From Clostridia bacterium (GTDB lineage: Bacteria; Bacillota; Clostridia; Oscillospirales; Acutalibacteraceae), in contig JAFQIG010000012.1 of NCBI GenBank assembly GCA_017397655.1, positions 1 through 64,000 of the forward strand: a stretch of 64,000 nucleotides of DNA, given 5' to 3'. Made by a program: the position numbers and the translations under genes. Positions 50,772-60,730 of the stretch are shown one piece after another. Positions within the stretch are counted from its first letter, which is position 1. Each line of letters opens with the position of its first letter. Below the pieces are notes generated by a model, which saw nothing but the letters and a program-made list of their open reading frames with translations, searched no databases and was not told the DNA's origin.

Positions 50772-51605
50772 TTATTTTTTAAAATCGGTGATGATAAAAA
50801 CATCAATAAGACTGTCAAAATCCACATACGGTTTTATGATGGCATATGCTGAAATATTTTCGGTAGCATCCGTAATTTCGGTAATCTCTCCTATCAGCAG
50901 ATCCTTGGGATAGATACCGCCCGTTCCCGATGTACATACAATACCGCCCGTTGACATAGCGGTTGTTCTTGTCGCACCTGCAAGACGGATAAGGCCGTTA
51001 TCGGCAAGCGATGCCGTAGTCTCAATATATCCTGCTTCTCTTGTTCTGATCTCGTAAGCGCTGACGAAAACGCCGGGATTCAAAAGCGTGCTGACGGTAC
51101 ACTGTGTCGGACTTACCGACGTTACGACACCGATCAGATAGCTTTCGTAAATTACGGGATCGTCAACCTCTATGTCGTGTATAGAGCCCTTGTTAAGAGT
51201 CATTGTTCCGTATGCACTTGCAGGATCGGATGAAATGTTGGATGCGGGAACAAACTTGTAATCGGGGTTGTCCTCTTTAATCTCCAGAAACTTTTCATAC
51301 AGCACCAGCTTTTGCTTCAGCTGTTCGTGATCGGCAACCAGCGCACGGCTGTCGGCAAGCTCTTTCTGAAGCTGCTGTATCTGCTCTTCGTAATAAGATG
51401 AAGAACGGAAGCTGATCTTTAATCCGTCAAGTCCCGCTGCCGCCTTTGCAGCAAGCCTTTCCACCGGTCCGAAAACAAAGCTTACTGCCATAGAAAACGG
51501 CGATTCCTTTTCATATGTCAAAGCAGAAAGCGCCGAGCCGCACAGCAATACTGCTATAACAGCCGCAAACGCTTTAAATGTGTAGCTTTTAAAAAACCGT
51601 TTCAT
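50772..51605 (-). CDS. mreC: Rod shape-determining protein MreC
   Basis: A 277-residue protein with an N-terminal membrane anchor (FAAVIAVLLCGSALSAL), a coiled coil (about 72-108, QIQQLQKELADSRAL) and the two beta-domains of MreC (VTSVSPTQCTVSTLLNP, SGTGGIYPKDLLIG). It links MreB to the periplasm-facing PBP2. Spacing to mreB and mreD is short. Confidence 0.93.
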   Translation of the reverse strand: MKRFFKSYTFKAFAAVIAVLLCGSALSALTYEKESPFSMAVSFVFGPVERLAAKAAAGLDGLKISFRSSSYYEEQIQQLQKELADSRALVADHEQLKQKLVLYEKFLEIKEDNPDYKFVPASNISSDPASAYGTMTLNKGSIHDIEVDDPVIYESYLIGVVTSVSPTQCTVSTLLNPGVFVSAYEIRTREAGYIETTASLADNGLIRLAGATRTTAMSTGGIVCTSGTGGIYPKDLLIGEITEITDATENISAYAIIKPYVDFDSLIDVFIITDFKK

Positions 51606-51624
51606 TCCGTGTAATCACCACAAA

Positions 51625-52641
51625 TCATTTTCTGTTGCTTGAAAACTTCATCAAAGCACTGCTTTCAAGGCAGATTCCCGTGCCGTCAACAACACAGTCA
51701 AGCGGTTTTTCCGCAACCAATACAGGGATTCTCGTTTCCTCTGCAATAAGTCTGTCAAGACCGCGAAGAAGTGCACCGCCGCCCGTCAGCATAATACCGT
51801 GATCAATAATATCGGAAGCGAGCTCGGGAGGAGTTTTTTCAAGCGTAAGCTTTACTGCATCCAGTATGGCATTAACCGGATCTTCCATCGCTTCACGCAC
51901 TTCTTCCGATGTGATTTCGATATGCTTGGGCAGTCCGTCCATCAGGTTTCTGCCCTTGATATACATTGCACCCTCCCCGTCATACGGATAGGCGGAGCCG
52001 ATTTTGATCTTTATTTCTTCAGCGGTTCTGTCACCGATAAGAAGATTGTATTTCTTTTTAATATACGCAATGATCGCTTCGTCAAAGGTGTTGCCGGCAA
52101 CTCTTGCCGAACGTGAAGTAACGATATCGCCGAGGGATATAACGGCTACCTCCGCCGTTCCGCCTCCGATATCAACAACCATACTTCCCGTTGCTTCGCC
52201 TACGGGAAGACCTGCACCGATAGCTGCCGCCATCGGTTCGGGAATAAGGCTGACGAACTTTGCGCCTGCGCTCTTTGCCGCGTCATAAACAGCACGGCGT
52301 TCGACCTCTGTAATACCTGAAGGTATACAGATAAGAACTCTCGCCCTGCTGAAGGGTGAGCTGCTGACTGCACGGCGGATAAATGCCTTGAGCATCTCTG
52401 CAGTGATCTCAAAGTCTGCAATAACACCGTCTTTAAGCGGACGGACTGCCGTTATCGAACCGGGAGTACGTCCTATCATTTCTTTCGCCTCGGCACCAAC
52501 CGCAACGACCTTCGGAGGGTTAACTCTCTGGTCAACGGCGACAACCGACGGTTCACGGATAACGATACCCTTGCCCTTTACAAAAACAAGCGTATTAGCC
52601 GTGCCGAGATCTATACCTATATCCTGTGAAAACAGTAACAT
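51625..52641 (-). CDS. mreB: Actin-like shape protein MreB
   Basis: A 338-residue actin-fold ATPase of normal length. Phosphate 1 motif [14 protein letters not shown], phosphate 2 [11 protein letters not shown] and adenosine motif [13 protein letters not shown] are all clear. The N-terminal MLLFSQ can reach the membrane. It polymerises under the membrane to steer side-wall synthesis. It follows a lipoprotein gene by 12 bases; mreC, mreD and mrdA come after. Confidence 0.97.
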   Translation of the reverse strand: MLLFSQDIGIDLGTANTLVFVKGKGIVIREPSVVAVDQRVNPPKVVAVGAEAKEMIGRTPGSITAVRPLKDGVIADFEITAEMLKAFIRRAVSSSPFSRARVLICIPSGITEVERRAVYDAAKSAGAKFVSLIPEPMAAAIGAGLPVGEATGSMVVDIGGGTAEVAVISLGDIVTSRSARVAGNTFDEAIIAYIKKKYNLLIGDRTAEEIKIKIGSAYPYDGEGAMYIKGRNLMDGLPKHIEITSEEVREAMEDPVNAILDAVKLTLEKTPPELASDIIDHGIMLTGGGALLRGLDRLIAEETRIPVLVAEKPLDCVVDGTGICLESSALMKFSSNRK

Positions 52642-52653
52642 CGGATATCCTCC

Positions 52654-53367
52654 TTATTTGAATCGGATTGAATTGAGAACGCTGTCAAAATCAACCAGCT
52701 GTTCTTTGTCTGCATCAACCGTACAGGCAATTTGTAAAACCGTATTCCATACAGAAAGAACATATGTCTTTCTGACAACGTTTCCGATTTTATAGTTTAC
52801 ACAAACAGCATCTTTATCACCGATTTTCACATCAGTCTGCTCAAACTCATATTCCGCATTATTACCGAGTATCGCGCGCGAATTCTCCATTTCCTCCAGA
52901 ACGGCAGCTACACTTTTGCCCATATCGTCATAGAACGATACCGTTGCACCCGTTTCCGTATGTTTAAGAAGTACACGTGTGGAGCCTTCCTGTACCCAGC
53001 CTTCGGGAATCGTTACCGCATAATTCTTGTTCTCGGCAACGTTACCGTTCTGCATAAGTGTCGGGAAAGTAATGGAGTTTGTTGCATACTCATTTTCATG
53101 AACTACAGAGATAACCTCTCCGCTTTCATCCGTTACCGTCTGTGTCGGAGCATCGATAGGCTTTTTACTTTTGCTGTCTGTCATAACTTCTACAAGATTT
53201 CCGTATCTGTCCTGAATCGTAACTCCGTTTTCATCCGTTGCCAGAACATGCTCCATTCCCTGTTCATCAACGATCAGCACACCGTATTTGCTGCGCTTTT
53301 CACAAGCAACAAACGAAAACAGCGCCACGGTAAAAACAAGAAATATGCAGAAAATCCTTTTATTCAT
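52654..53367 (-). CDS. Lipoprotein of unknown function upstream of mreB
   Basis: A 237-residue exported lipoprotein from the ATG at 53367; two earlier in-frame ATGs lie closer to the ribosome site AAAGGA and are possible. The lipobox is FSFVAC with Cys22. The N-terminal half has short beta-hairpin-like repeats (VLATDENGVTIQDRYGNLVEV), and the C-terminal half is an alpha/beta region with YAVTIPEGWVQ. Co-transcription with mreB suggests a role at the wall; the family is not recognised. Confidence 0.75.
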   Translation of the reverse strand: MNKRIFCIFLVFTVALFSFVACEKRSKYGVLIVDEQGMEHVLATDENGVTIQDRYGNLVEVMTDSKSKKPIDAPTQTVTDESGEVISVVHENEYATNSITFPTLMQNGNVAENKNYAVTIPEGWVQEGSTRVLLKHTETGATVSFYDDMGKSVAAVLEEMENSRAILGNNAEYEFEQTDVKIGDKDAVCVNYKIGNVVRKTYVLSVWNTVLQIACTVDADKEQLVDFDSVLNSIRFK

Positions 53368-53409
53368 TATTATGCCCATTCCTTTCCCCACAAGTCGATA
53401 TAACGGGAT

Positions 53410-54024
53410 TTATTTTACTTTTTTATTTGCAGGCTCTTCTCCGACTTCGACAAGGATGAATGCCAGTGTCCACAAAAGAGTCGCAACGGCACATCCGATC
53501 ATCAGAAATCCTGCCGAAGAAATCTGCAATACTTTGATATCAATAACCGATCCTACAAGCCAGTTGAGTATTCCCGATCCGATAAGTCCCAGATCGGAAA
53601 CACCGATGGTTCCGTCAACAAACGGAGATGCAAACGCGTTGAAGGATACAAACATACCGATTCCAAAAATCACAGTCAGCACCGATGTTATAAGGATACC
53701 TCTCTTTTTTCTGCCGAATATTGCTACTGCAACGGTAACTATTGCAGTCAAAAGCATAGCGACAAGAAACGAACCTGATGTGATAAGTGCAGGCAGAGTG
53801 CTTTTCAGCTCTTCCGACAATGCAAGATCTCCGAATCCCTCAAAGGACGAACCCTTTGAAAAAAACAGAACATAAATATCATAAAAGCTGACAGCCTCTC
53901 CGACATAGGAATCAAGAAACGCTACATCGCCTACAATTCGGAACATCGGACTGAAAACGGCAATCGGAAGTATGGCAAGCGAAAGAAGCGCCGCAACCGA
54001 CTTATAAACTATTCTGTATACCAT
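53410..54024 (-). CDS. Four-TM membrane protein of unknown function
   Basis: A 204-residue protein with four hydrophobic segments (about 10-30, 84-105, 111-130, 165-190) and an extracytoplasmic loop near 35-80. It lies between glnS and the lipoprotein gene, with gaps of 15 and 42 bases. I do not recognise a family. Confidence 0.75.
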   Translation of the reverse strand: MVYRIVYKSVAALLSLAILPIAVFSPMFRIVGDVAFLDSYVGEAVSFYDIYVLFFSKGSSFEGFGDLALSEELKSTLPALITSGSFLVAMLLTAIVTVAVAIFGRKKRGILITSVLTVIFGIGMFVSFNAFASPFVDGTIGVSDLGLIGSGILNWLVGSVIDIKVLQISSAGFLMIGCAVATLLWTLAFILVEVGEEPANKKVK

Positions 54025-54039
54025 ATCGGCAATCCTTTC

Positions 54040-55686
54040 TTATTTCCAGGAAGAATTCAAAGCAACCGTTCTGTTGATGATGATGTTGTCGGGAGTGCTG
54101 TCCTTGTCTGCACAGAAATATCCCTGACGCATAAACTGGAACACATCGCCGGGTTTTACATCACGAAGACCGCCTTCAAGCAAGCAACCTTTAAGAACAA
54201 CAAGCGATTCGGGATTGAAGTGCTCTTCATAATTATCGCCCGGATCTTCAACATTGAACAGTCTGTCATAAAGACGGACCTCCGCCTTTACGCAGTCAGC
54301 GGCGTTTACCCAATGAAGAGTTCCCTTTACCTTGCGTCCGTCGGGGGAGTTGCCACCCTTGCTTTCGGGATCATAAGTACAATGAAGGCAGGTTACATTG
54401 CCGTTTTCGTCAGCCTCATAGCTTTCGCAACGTACAAAGTATGCACCCTTAAGACGTACTTCGTTACCGGGATAAAGACGGAAATACTTTTTGACAGGCT
54501 CTGCCATAAAGTCATCCTGCTCTACATAAATCTCTTTGGAGAATGTGACTGTTCTTGTTCCCATTTCGGGATGATCGGGATGGACCTCGACCTCGATCTC
54601 TTCTGACTGTCCTTCGGGATAGTTGTCAATGATAACCTTCAGGGGACGAAGAACTGCCATTGCTCTGGGAGCTGTATCACCGAGAGCATCTCTGGCACAA
54701 GCTTCTAAAAGTCCGTAGTCAACAACGCTGTTAGCCTTTGCGACACCGACTCTTTCGATAAAATCACGTACTGCCGCTGCGGGATATCCTCTTCTGCGGA
54801 TACCGCTGAGCGTGACCATTCTGGGATCGTCCCAACCGCTGACGATTCCCTTTTCTACCATCTCAAGACACTTTCTCTTGCTTGTTACGCAGTAGTTGAG
54901 ATTGAGTCTTGCAAACTCTATCTGTCTGGGCGGCTCTTCAAAACCGATTTCGTTGATGAACCAGTTGTAAAGAGGACGGTGATTTTCAAACTCAAGTGAG
55001 CAAAGAGAGTAAGTTACATTCTCTTTTGCATCTGACAGAGGATGTGCAAAATCGTACATCGGATATACACACCACTTGTCACCCGTCTGATGATGGCTGA
55101 CATGAGCTATGCGGTAAATAACAGGGTCTCTCATATTGATGTTGGGCGATGCCATATCAATCTTTGCACGGAGAACCTTTGATCCGTCGGGGAACTCGCC
55201 CTTGGTCATTCTTTCAAAAAGATCAAGATTTTCTTCTACCGAGCGGTCTCTGTAAGGACTGTTTTTTCCGGGCTCTGTAAGTGTTCCTCTGTACTCACGG
55301 ATCTCGTCAACAGAAAGATCACAGACATATGCCTTGCCCTTTTTGATAAGCTTTATTGCACACTCATAGATAAAATCAAAATAGCTGGATGCGTAAAGAC
55401 ACTTTTCCCACTTGAATCCGAGCCATTCGATATCCTCTTTGATGGCATCAACATATTCTACATCTTCTTTTGAAGGATTGGTATCGTCAAGACGAAGATT
55501 GCAGATTCCGCCGTACTTCTTCGCCGTCATAAAGTCTATGCAGATAGCTTTTGCATGACCGATATGAAGATATCCGTTCGGCTCCGGAGGAAAACGTGTC
55601 TGAACTCTCGTATTGACTCCGTTTTCAAGGTCTTCATCAATAAAATCATATATAAAATTTGAAGCTTTTGTTACGACTTCTTCCAT
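54040..55686 (-). CDS. glnS: Glutaminyl-tRNA synthetase
   Basis: A 548-residue class Ic synthetase. The HIGH-type motif is in [16 protein letters not shown], the KMSKS-type motif is in [14 protein letters not shown], and the C-terminal anticodon-binding beta-barrels ([16 protein letters not shown]) fit GlnRS, not GluRS. It charges tRNA-Gln directly. Many Firmicutes lack it and use GatCAB, so its presence marks a lineage that acquired GlnRS. It follows gltX by 15 bases. Confidence 0.95.
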   Translation of the reverse strand: MEEVVTKASNFIYDFIDEDLENGVNTRVQTRFPPEPNGYLHIGHAKAICIDFMTAKKYGGICNLRLDDTNPSKEDVEYVDAIKEDIEWLGFKWEKCLYASSYFDFIYECAIKLIKKGKAYVCDLSVDEIREYRGTLTEPGKNSPYRDRSVEENLDLFERMTKGEFPDGSKVLRAKIDMASPNINMRDPVIYRIAHVSHHQTGDKWCVYPMYDFAHPLSDAKENVTYSLCSLEFENHRPLYNWFINEIGFEEPPRQIEFARLNLNYCVTSKRKCLEMVEKGIVSGWDDPRMVTLSGIRRRGYPAAAVRDFIERVGVAKANSVVDYGLLEACARDALGDTAPRAMAVLRPLKVIIDNYPEGQSEEIEVEVHPDHPEMGTRTVTFSKEIYVEQDDFMAEPVKKYFRLYPGNEVRLKGAYFVRCESYEADENGNVTCLHCTYDPESKGGNSPDGRKVKGTLHWVNAADCVKAEVRLYDRLFNVEDPGDNYEEHFNPESLVVLKGCLLEGGLRDVKPGDVFQFMRQGYFCADKDSTPDNIIINRTVALNSSWK

Positions 55687-55701
55687 TATAATCTTCCTTT
55701 C

Positions 55702-57360
55702 TTATTTCGTATACGCATCAATGGCATTCTTTATACGCTGAGTAACCTTTTCTTTGCCGAGTATCGACATAATTGCGTGAAGATCAGGCGTATTTCTTCT
55801 CGATGTAACAGCGATTCTGATTACCGAAGAAATATCTCCGACATGACCCTTGTATGCATCGGGATTCTTTTTGTATTCCTTGACATTGGGTGTGTATCCC
55901 AAAGGCTCGCACATTTCCTTGATCTTTTGGAACCATGTATCCTTGTCATCCTCTGCATCGTAAACACTCAGATATGCCTCAAGAATCTTTGCAGCTTCAT
56001 CAGCAGAAATGTTTTCGGGAAGCGTGTAGTCCTCGGAATACAGTTCCTCATAAAGATAAGAAACGCTGTCCTTGATTTCTGACCACTTTGCAATATCCTT
56101 TCTCGGCTTTGCGGTTCCTCTGTCGATGGAAAGAACACTCTGAAGATAACCGGTATCCTTTGAAATTATGTTATAGAATTCCGGATCGTATACCTTTGAC
56201 CATTCAAGTACATAATCGCTGACGGTTTTGGCATCCATCTTTGAAATAACATTTTTACAGACGTCCTGAAGCTTTACAAGATCAAACAATGCACCGCTCT
56301 GGCTCATCTTTTTGAAATTAAAGCCGAAGTCAAACAGCGAACTGTCGGGATTTGCTCTTCTCCAGTCCTCAAAGTTTGAGTTGATAAGAGTAAGAAGATA
56401 CTCAAGAACCGCTTCCTTGGGACAACCTTCCTCAACGAAAAAGCTTACTGCCGCTTCGGGATCCTTTCTCTTTGACAGCTTTCTCTTTCCGCCGTTATCC
56501 TCTTTCATAACGGGAGCTACGTGTACATACTTAAGAATCTTGAAGCCGCAGCTCTTGAAAAGCTCAATGTGAAGCGGAACCGATGCTATCCATTCGTCGC
56601 CTCTGACAACGTGAGTAACTCTCATAAAATGATCGTCGCAGGCATGTGCAAAATGGTATGTGGGAATCCCGTCTGTTTTCAGAAGAACTGCATCTGTATA
56701 GTTTTCGGGCATTTCGATTTTTCCTCTGACAACATCGTCAAAGCTGAATCGTTTCTCACCTGTTCCCTGCGAGCGAAGTCTGAGAACATACGGCTCACCC
56801 GACTTTATGCGTCTTTCCTGTTCCTCAAACGAAAGATCACGGCACTTTGCCCATTTGCCGAAGTAGCCTTTAATTACGGCACCTTCCTCTTCCTGCTTTT
56901 CACGGATGGCGGAAATATCCTCTTCCGTACAGAAGCACGGATATGCAAGACCGTTCTGTACAAGCTGCTTTGCAACCGTGTGATAAATCTCTGCACGGTG
57001 ACTTTGTACATAAGGTCCGTATTCGCCCTTTTCCGTATTGAAGCCCGTAACACCTTCGTTGAATTCAATTCCGAAAGCGTTGAAGCCTTCGATAATTCCC
57101 GTAACACCGTCTTCGATCTCACGTTTTTTGTCGGTATCTTCAATTCTTAAAAAAGATACACCCTTTGACTCTTTAGCGGCAAGCACGCTTGCAAATGCCG
57201 TAAAAAGTCCGCCGATATGCAAAAATCCCGTCGGACTCGGTGCAAATCTTGTTACCTTTGCGCCTTCAGGCAGATCTCTTTGGGGAAATCTTTGTTCAAG
57301 CTCTTCTACCGTGCCGACATTCGGAAATAAAAGCTCTGCAAGTTTTTGATTATTATCCAC
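55702..57360 (-). CDS. gltX: Glutamyl-tRNA synthetase
   Basis: A 552-residue GluRS from the GTG at 57360, ten bases after GAGG; the longer reading runs into the promoter. HIGH motif FAPSPTGFLHIGG, KMSKS-type motif in KRKLSKRKDPEA, and a helical anticodon domain after about residue 330. It differs in length (usual about 480) by a longer C-terminal part. It is the first gene of the long block running through glnS, mre and minD. Confidence 0.93.
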   Translation of the reverse strand: MDNNQKLAELLFPNVGTVEELEQRFPQRDLPEGAKVTRFAPSPTGFLHIGGLFTAFASVLAAKESKGVSFLRIEDTDKKREIEDGVTGIIEGFNAFGIEFNEGVTGFNTEKGEYGPYVQSHRAEIYHTVAKQLVQNGLAYPCFCTEEDISAIREKQEEEGAVIKGYFGKWAKCRDLSFEEQERRIKSGEPYVLRLRSQGTGEKRFSFDDVVRGKIEMPENYTDAVLLKTDGIPTYHFAHACDDHFMRVTHVVRGDEWIASVPLHIELFKSCGFKILKYVHVAPVMKEDNGGKRKLSKRKDPEAAVSFFVEEGCPKEAVLEYLLTLINSNFEDWRRANPDSSLFDFGFNFKKMSQSGALFDLVKLQDVCKNVISKMDAKTVSDYVLEWSKVYDPEFYNIISKDTGYLQSVLSIDRGTAKPRKDIAKWSEIKDSVSYLYEELYSEDYTLPENISADEAAKILEAYLSVYDAEDDKDTWFQKIKEMCEPLGYTPNVKEYKKNPDAYKGHVGDISSVIRIAVTSRRNTPDLHAIMSILGKEKVTQRIKNAIDAYTK

Positions 57361-57418
57361 TTTTTCACAACCTCGTATGTTTAAAGATACTAATCCTATT
57401 ATCAGGATACTATATTTT

Positions 57419-57447
57419 ATTATGACAGAAAATGTGTCCGGTATCAA
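57419..57447 (-). promoter_or_regulatory. Promoter of the gltX-glnS-mre block
   Basis: On the minus strand, TTGATA (57442-57447) and CATAAT (57419-57424) have a 17-base spacer. Confidence 0.65.
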
Positions 57448-57531
57448 GAGAAAATTAAAAAATTAACAATATTTTTTAGATATTGTATATATTTTCCTTA
57501 TACGTGGAACAATATACTGTCTGTTTCCTCA

Positions 57532-57566
57532 AAAAAATCAGAGAGAATCGTCAAAACGTTCTCTCC
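57532..57566 (-). terminator. Terminator after the TVP38 gene
   Basis: GAGAGAA (57541-57547) pairs with TTCTCTC (57559-57565), followed on the minus strand by seven Ts. Confidence 0.8.
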
Positions 57567-57573
57567 GATACAG

Positions 57574-58254
57574 CTAATTTTTACTTTTGGAATTTTTTCT
57601 TTTCACAGCTTTTGCCGCGATAACTCCGATAACCGCTGTCGGCACGGCACATAAAACAGCAATCAGAATATACTTTGTCGGAATCAGCTCATATATGCCG
57701 TAACCGAGTACCGTCATCAGCAAAACTCTCGGTAATATTCCCAGAAGAGACATAAAGAAATACGACACAAAAGAAAATCCCGATGCCCCGAAAAACAGGC
57801 TGCCGAAATCTATCGGAAAAGACAGAAACCGAAGCAGAAATACAAAGGCATATTTCCCCTTGCTTTTTAATTTCTCAAGCAGGCCATAGCCTTTTTTGCC
57901 TTTGAGCATAGCTTCAACCTTTTCGCCGCCGAGAAATCTGCCCAGAAGGTATGACAGGGTAATCTCTATCATAATTCCCAAAGCGTTGATAAGCAAAGCC
58001 AACGGTGTTTCAAAAGCCATTCCGACGGACAGATATATAAGCGATGCGGGAATTACAAATACTACTGACTTTACACCGTATACCGCAAGCACCATCAACG
58101 CTGCTGCCGTTACGGATGATGCGGATTCAATAAGAATTCGCACATCAAGCTGTGATAAAAACTCATAGTTAAAAGCGATAACGGCAAACAGTGCCGCAAC
58201 TACTGCAATTTTTATAACATTAAGAATGGTCTTTTTTGTTTTTTTCTTATCCAA
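57574..58254 (-). CDS. TVP38/TMEM64 (VTT/DedA-like) membrane protein
   Basis: A 226-residue protein starting at a TTG (58254), nine bases after AAGGAG; the in-frame GTG six bases earlier is too close to that site. About five to six membrane segments surround the VTT-domain core (YLLGRFLGG, then FLLRFLSFPIDFGSLFFGASG). The family includes lipid scramblase-like transporters such as DedA relatives, with UndP or phospholipid flipping as known roles. It is monocistronic and divergent from the radical SAM gene. Confidence 0.88.
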   Translation of the reverse strand: MDKKKTKKTILNVIKIAVVAALFAVIAFNYEFLSQLDVRILIESASSVTAAALMVLAVYGVKSVVFVIPASLIYLSVGMAFETPLALLINALGIMIEITLSYLLGRFLGGEKVEAMLKGKKGYGLLEKLKSKGKYAFVFLLRFLSFPIDFGSLFFGASGFSFVSYFFMSLLGILPRVLLMTVLGYGIYELIPTKYILIAVLCAVPTAVIGVIAAKAVKRKNSKSKN

Positions 58255-58350
58255 TAACACCGTCTCCTTCCGGATGTACAACTACTATACACGACCGGAT
58301 GTTTTTTATTTTTCCGAATTATCATTTTGCGTAAAAGAAAGTGAATTTTA

Positions 58351-58379
58351 TTGACTTTCGACAACACACGTGATACAAT
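58351..58379 (+). promoter_or_regulatory. Promoter of the radical SAM gene
   Basis: TTGACT (58351-58356) and TACAAT (58374-58379) have a 17-base spacer. Confidence 0.78.
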
Positions 58380-58410
58380 TATAGTCTCAGTTAGAAAGGA
58401 AGTGTGTCTG

Positions 58411-59820
58411 ATGAATGCCCTTGACAAGGTAAAGTTTGCGGCTACCTCTGCCGCTCTTGACGGTATATTGAAATACATTGACAAAAATCCTCAGGAAAAT
58501 CTTCTGAAGCTTGTTGATAAGGCAGAGTCTCTCACTAAAGGAATTTTCCCGCAGAAAAACTTTGAAAAGTTCCGTAACGCTCTTCACGATGACAGCAACA
58601 TCTGGACAGGTTTTGCTCTTTCCATCCTTAATGACATTGACCGTGACACCATCAAAAAAGGCTTTATGGCGATGGGATACGGTAATTACATCGGCACCAA
58701 AACCGTTCGTGAAAACCGTGAAAAGTACAAGTGCAACTTCCCCTACATTATCCTTTTTGATCCGACAAGCGCCTGTAACAGAAACTGTAAGGGTTGTTGG
58801 TCGGCTGAATACGGTAACAAATATTCGCTGACTCTTGATGAGATGAAGAGTATCGTAAACCAGGGTGTCGAACTCGGCTCACATCTGTATATGCTTACGG
58901 GCGGTGAACCGCTTATCCGTAAAAACGATATTTATGAAGTATGTAAAGAACATCCCGACTGTATGTTCCTTTGCTATACAAACGCCACGCTTATCGACGA
59001 TGCTTTCTGTAAAAAGATGAACGAGCTGGGCAACCTTACCGTTGCTCTCAGCATTGAGGGCTCTCCCGAAAGCAACGACTTCCGCCGTGGCGAAGGCAGC
59101 TACGATACAACAATTGCCGCAATGGATCTTCTTAAAAAGAACAGATGTATCTTCGGTATTTCCGTTTGCTATACATCTGCCAATGTTGATCAGGTAACAA
59201 GCGATGCTTTTATTGATCTGATGATTGAAAAGGGATCAAAATTCGGTCTTTACTTCAACTATATGCCGATAGGAAAGGATGCCGTTCCCGAGCTTATCCC
59301 CACTCCCGAACAAAGAAAGCATATGTATGCATGGCTTCGTCGTATGCGTGACCAGAAAACAGGCAAGCCTATGTTCGTAATGGATTTCCAGAATGACGGC
59401 GAATACGTCGGCGGATGTATCGCAGCAGGCAGAAACTATTTCCATATCAACTCTGCAGGCGATATCGAACCTTGCGTATTTATTCACTACTCGGATTCCA
59501 ACATCCGCACGCATACTCTTTTTGAAGCACTTCAGAGACCTCTGTTCCAAGCTTTCTTCCACGGACAGCCGTTTAACGACAATCATCTGCGTCCGTGTCC
59601 GATGCTTGAAAATCCCGATTGTCTCAGAAAGATTATCAGCGAAACAAACGCAAAGTCAACTGACTTTTTAGCTCCCGAAAGTGCCGAAACACTTTGTTCT
59701 CGCTGTGACAAGTTTGCGGCAGCATGGGCTCCCGAAGCTGAAAAGCTTTGGAACTCCACAACACATCCCACTACAAAAACGTATTACTACCGTGATACGC
59801 CTGAGGGAAAGGCAAAATAA
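58411..59820 (+). CDS. Radical SAM protein with SPASM-like C terminus
   Basis: A 469-residue protein from the ATG at 58411 (AGAAAGGAAGTG upstream). A helical N-terminal region of about 110 residues precedes the radical SAM core, with the cluster motif CNRNCKGCW and the glycine motif TGGEPLIRK. The C-terminal part has further cysteines (GGCIAAGRN, EPCVFIHYSD, RPCPMLENPDC, CSRCDKF), enough for auxiliary clusters. No peptide precursor gene is obvious nearby. The reaction is unknown. Confidence 0.88.
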   Translation: MNALDKVKFAATSAALDGILKYIDKNPQENLLKLVDKAESLTKGIFPQKNFEKFRNALHDDSNIWTGFALSILNDIDRDTIKKGFMAMGYGNYIGTKTVRENREKYKCNFPYIILFDPTSACNRNCKGCWSAEYGNKYSLTLDEMKSIVNQGVELGSHLYMLTGGEPLIRKNDIYEVCKEHPDCMFLCYTNATLIDDAFCKKMNELGNLTVALSIEGSPESNDFRRGEGSYDTTIAAMDLLKKNRCIFGISVCYTSANVDQVTSDAFIDLMIEKGSKFGLYFNYMPIGKDAVPELIPTPEQRKHMYAWLRRMRDQKTGKPMFVMDFQNDGEYVGGCIAAGRNYFHINSAGDIEPCVFIHYSDSNIRTHTLFEALQRPLFQAFFHGQPFNDNHLRPCPMLENPDCLRKIISETNAKSTDFLAPESAETLCSRCDKFAAAWAPEAEKLWNSTTHPTTKTYYYRDTPEGKAK

Positions 59821-59827
59821 AAAACAC

Positions 59828-59901
59828 TATTACAGGGGTGCCGTAAGGCTGAGATCATACCCTTTTAACCTGATTCGGATAATGCCGACGTAGGAAGTAT
59901 A
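59828..59901 (+). ncRNA. TPP (thiamine pyrophosphate) riboswitch
   Basis: The THI-box core is complete: AGGGGTGCC, GGCTGAGAT, ACCC, ACCTGAT, ATGCC and GTAGGAAG in the right order, closed by TATTAC/GTATA. It lies 70 bases before the ThiT gene. A terminator (59918-59950) follows in the leader, so TPP binding should stop transcription. Confidence 0.96.
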
Positions 59902-59917
59902 TCGTGATATATTTTTT

Positions 59918-59950
59918 CGGACGTTGGATTTTTCCACCGTCCGTTTTTTA
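59918..59950 (+). terminator. Riboswitch-controlled terminator
   Basis: CGGACG-T-TGG (59918-59927) pairs with CCA-C-CGTCCG (59934-59943), followed by six Ts. It is the expression platform between the TPP aptamer and thiT. Confidence 0.88.
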
Positions 59951-59971
59951 TTCTCAGAAGGAGTGACTCTT

Positions 59972-60616
59972 ATGAAAAGTACAGCTCAGAAAACACAGCG
60001 TCTTGCCGTATGCGGTATAATGATTGCTTTATCTGTTGTTCTGTCGATTATAAAAGTATTCGCTCTGCCCTTCGGCGGATCGGTAACTCTTTTCAGTATG
60101 GTTCCGATAATGCTGACAGGCTTTTTGTACGGGACGGGATACGGTATTCTGTGCGGATTTATAAACGGCATTTTTCAATGCATACTCGGAATATCATCAT
60201 CCGGTGCGCTTGCAGGACTGAGTTTTATGTCGGCCGCGCTGATGATCTGTCTTGATTATTTTATTGCCTTTTCCGCTGTCGGTACGGCGGGAATCTTTAA
60301 AAAACATATCACAAAGCCTGCCGCTTCACTTTGTGTCGGCTCCGTCTTTGCCTCTTTTTTGCGTTTTGTCACACACACCGTTTCGGGTGTCATTCTCTAC
60401 GGCAGTTATGCCGAATACTTCTTTTCTCAAGAAGGCTTCTTTTCATGGGGCGAAACAATACTTTCACGCTATAGCGGAATAACACTCAGCCTTATCTATT
60501 CCCTCATATACAACGCTTCATATATGTTACCCGAGGCTGTGCTTTCCGCTGTTGCCTGTATGGCAATAATATCGGTAAAACCCGTCGTAAACACTTTTGA
60601 AAAATATAAGCAATAA
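59972..60616 (+). CDS. thiT: Thiamine ECF transporter S component (ThiT-like)
   Basis: A 214-residue membrane protein from the ATG at 59972, eight bases after AAGGAG. About six segments and the S-component pattern VPIMLTGFLYGTGYG with GFINGIFQCILG fit ThiT/YuaJ. Control by a TPP riboswitch supports thiamine as substrate. The ECF ATPases and EcfT are not in the window, so it must share an energising module. The related HMP-type S components remain possible. Confidence 0.9.
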   Translation: MKSTAQKTQRLAVCGIMIALSVVLSIIKVFALPFGGSVTLFSMVPIMLTGFLYGTGYGILCGFINGIFQCILGISSSGALAGLSFMSAALMICLDYFIAFSAVGTAGIFKKHITKPAASLCVGSVFASFLRFVTHTVSGVILYGSYAEYFFSQEGFFSWGETILSRYSGITLSLIYSLIYNASYMLPEAVLSAVACMAIISVKPVVNTFEKYKQ

Positions 60617-60730
60617 TCATTTTTCCGTCTGCAGAAATACAGGCGGATTTTTTATTATTTCCCCTTTCTTTACAACAAAAAATATGTTATAGTTTTATAA
60701 ACAGTAAATAGTCGTACAGGAGTTGAGATA

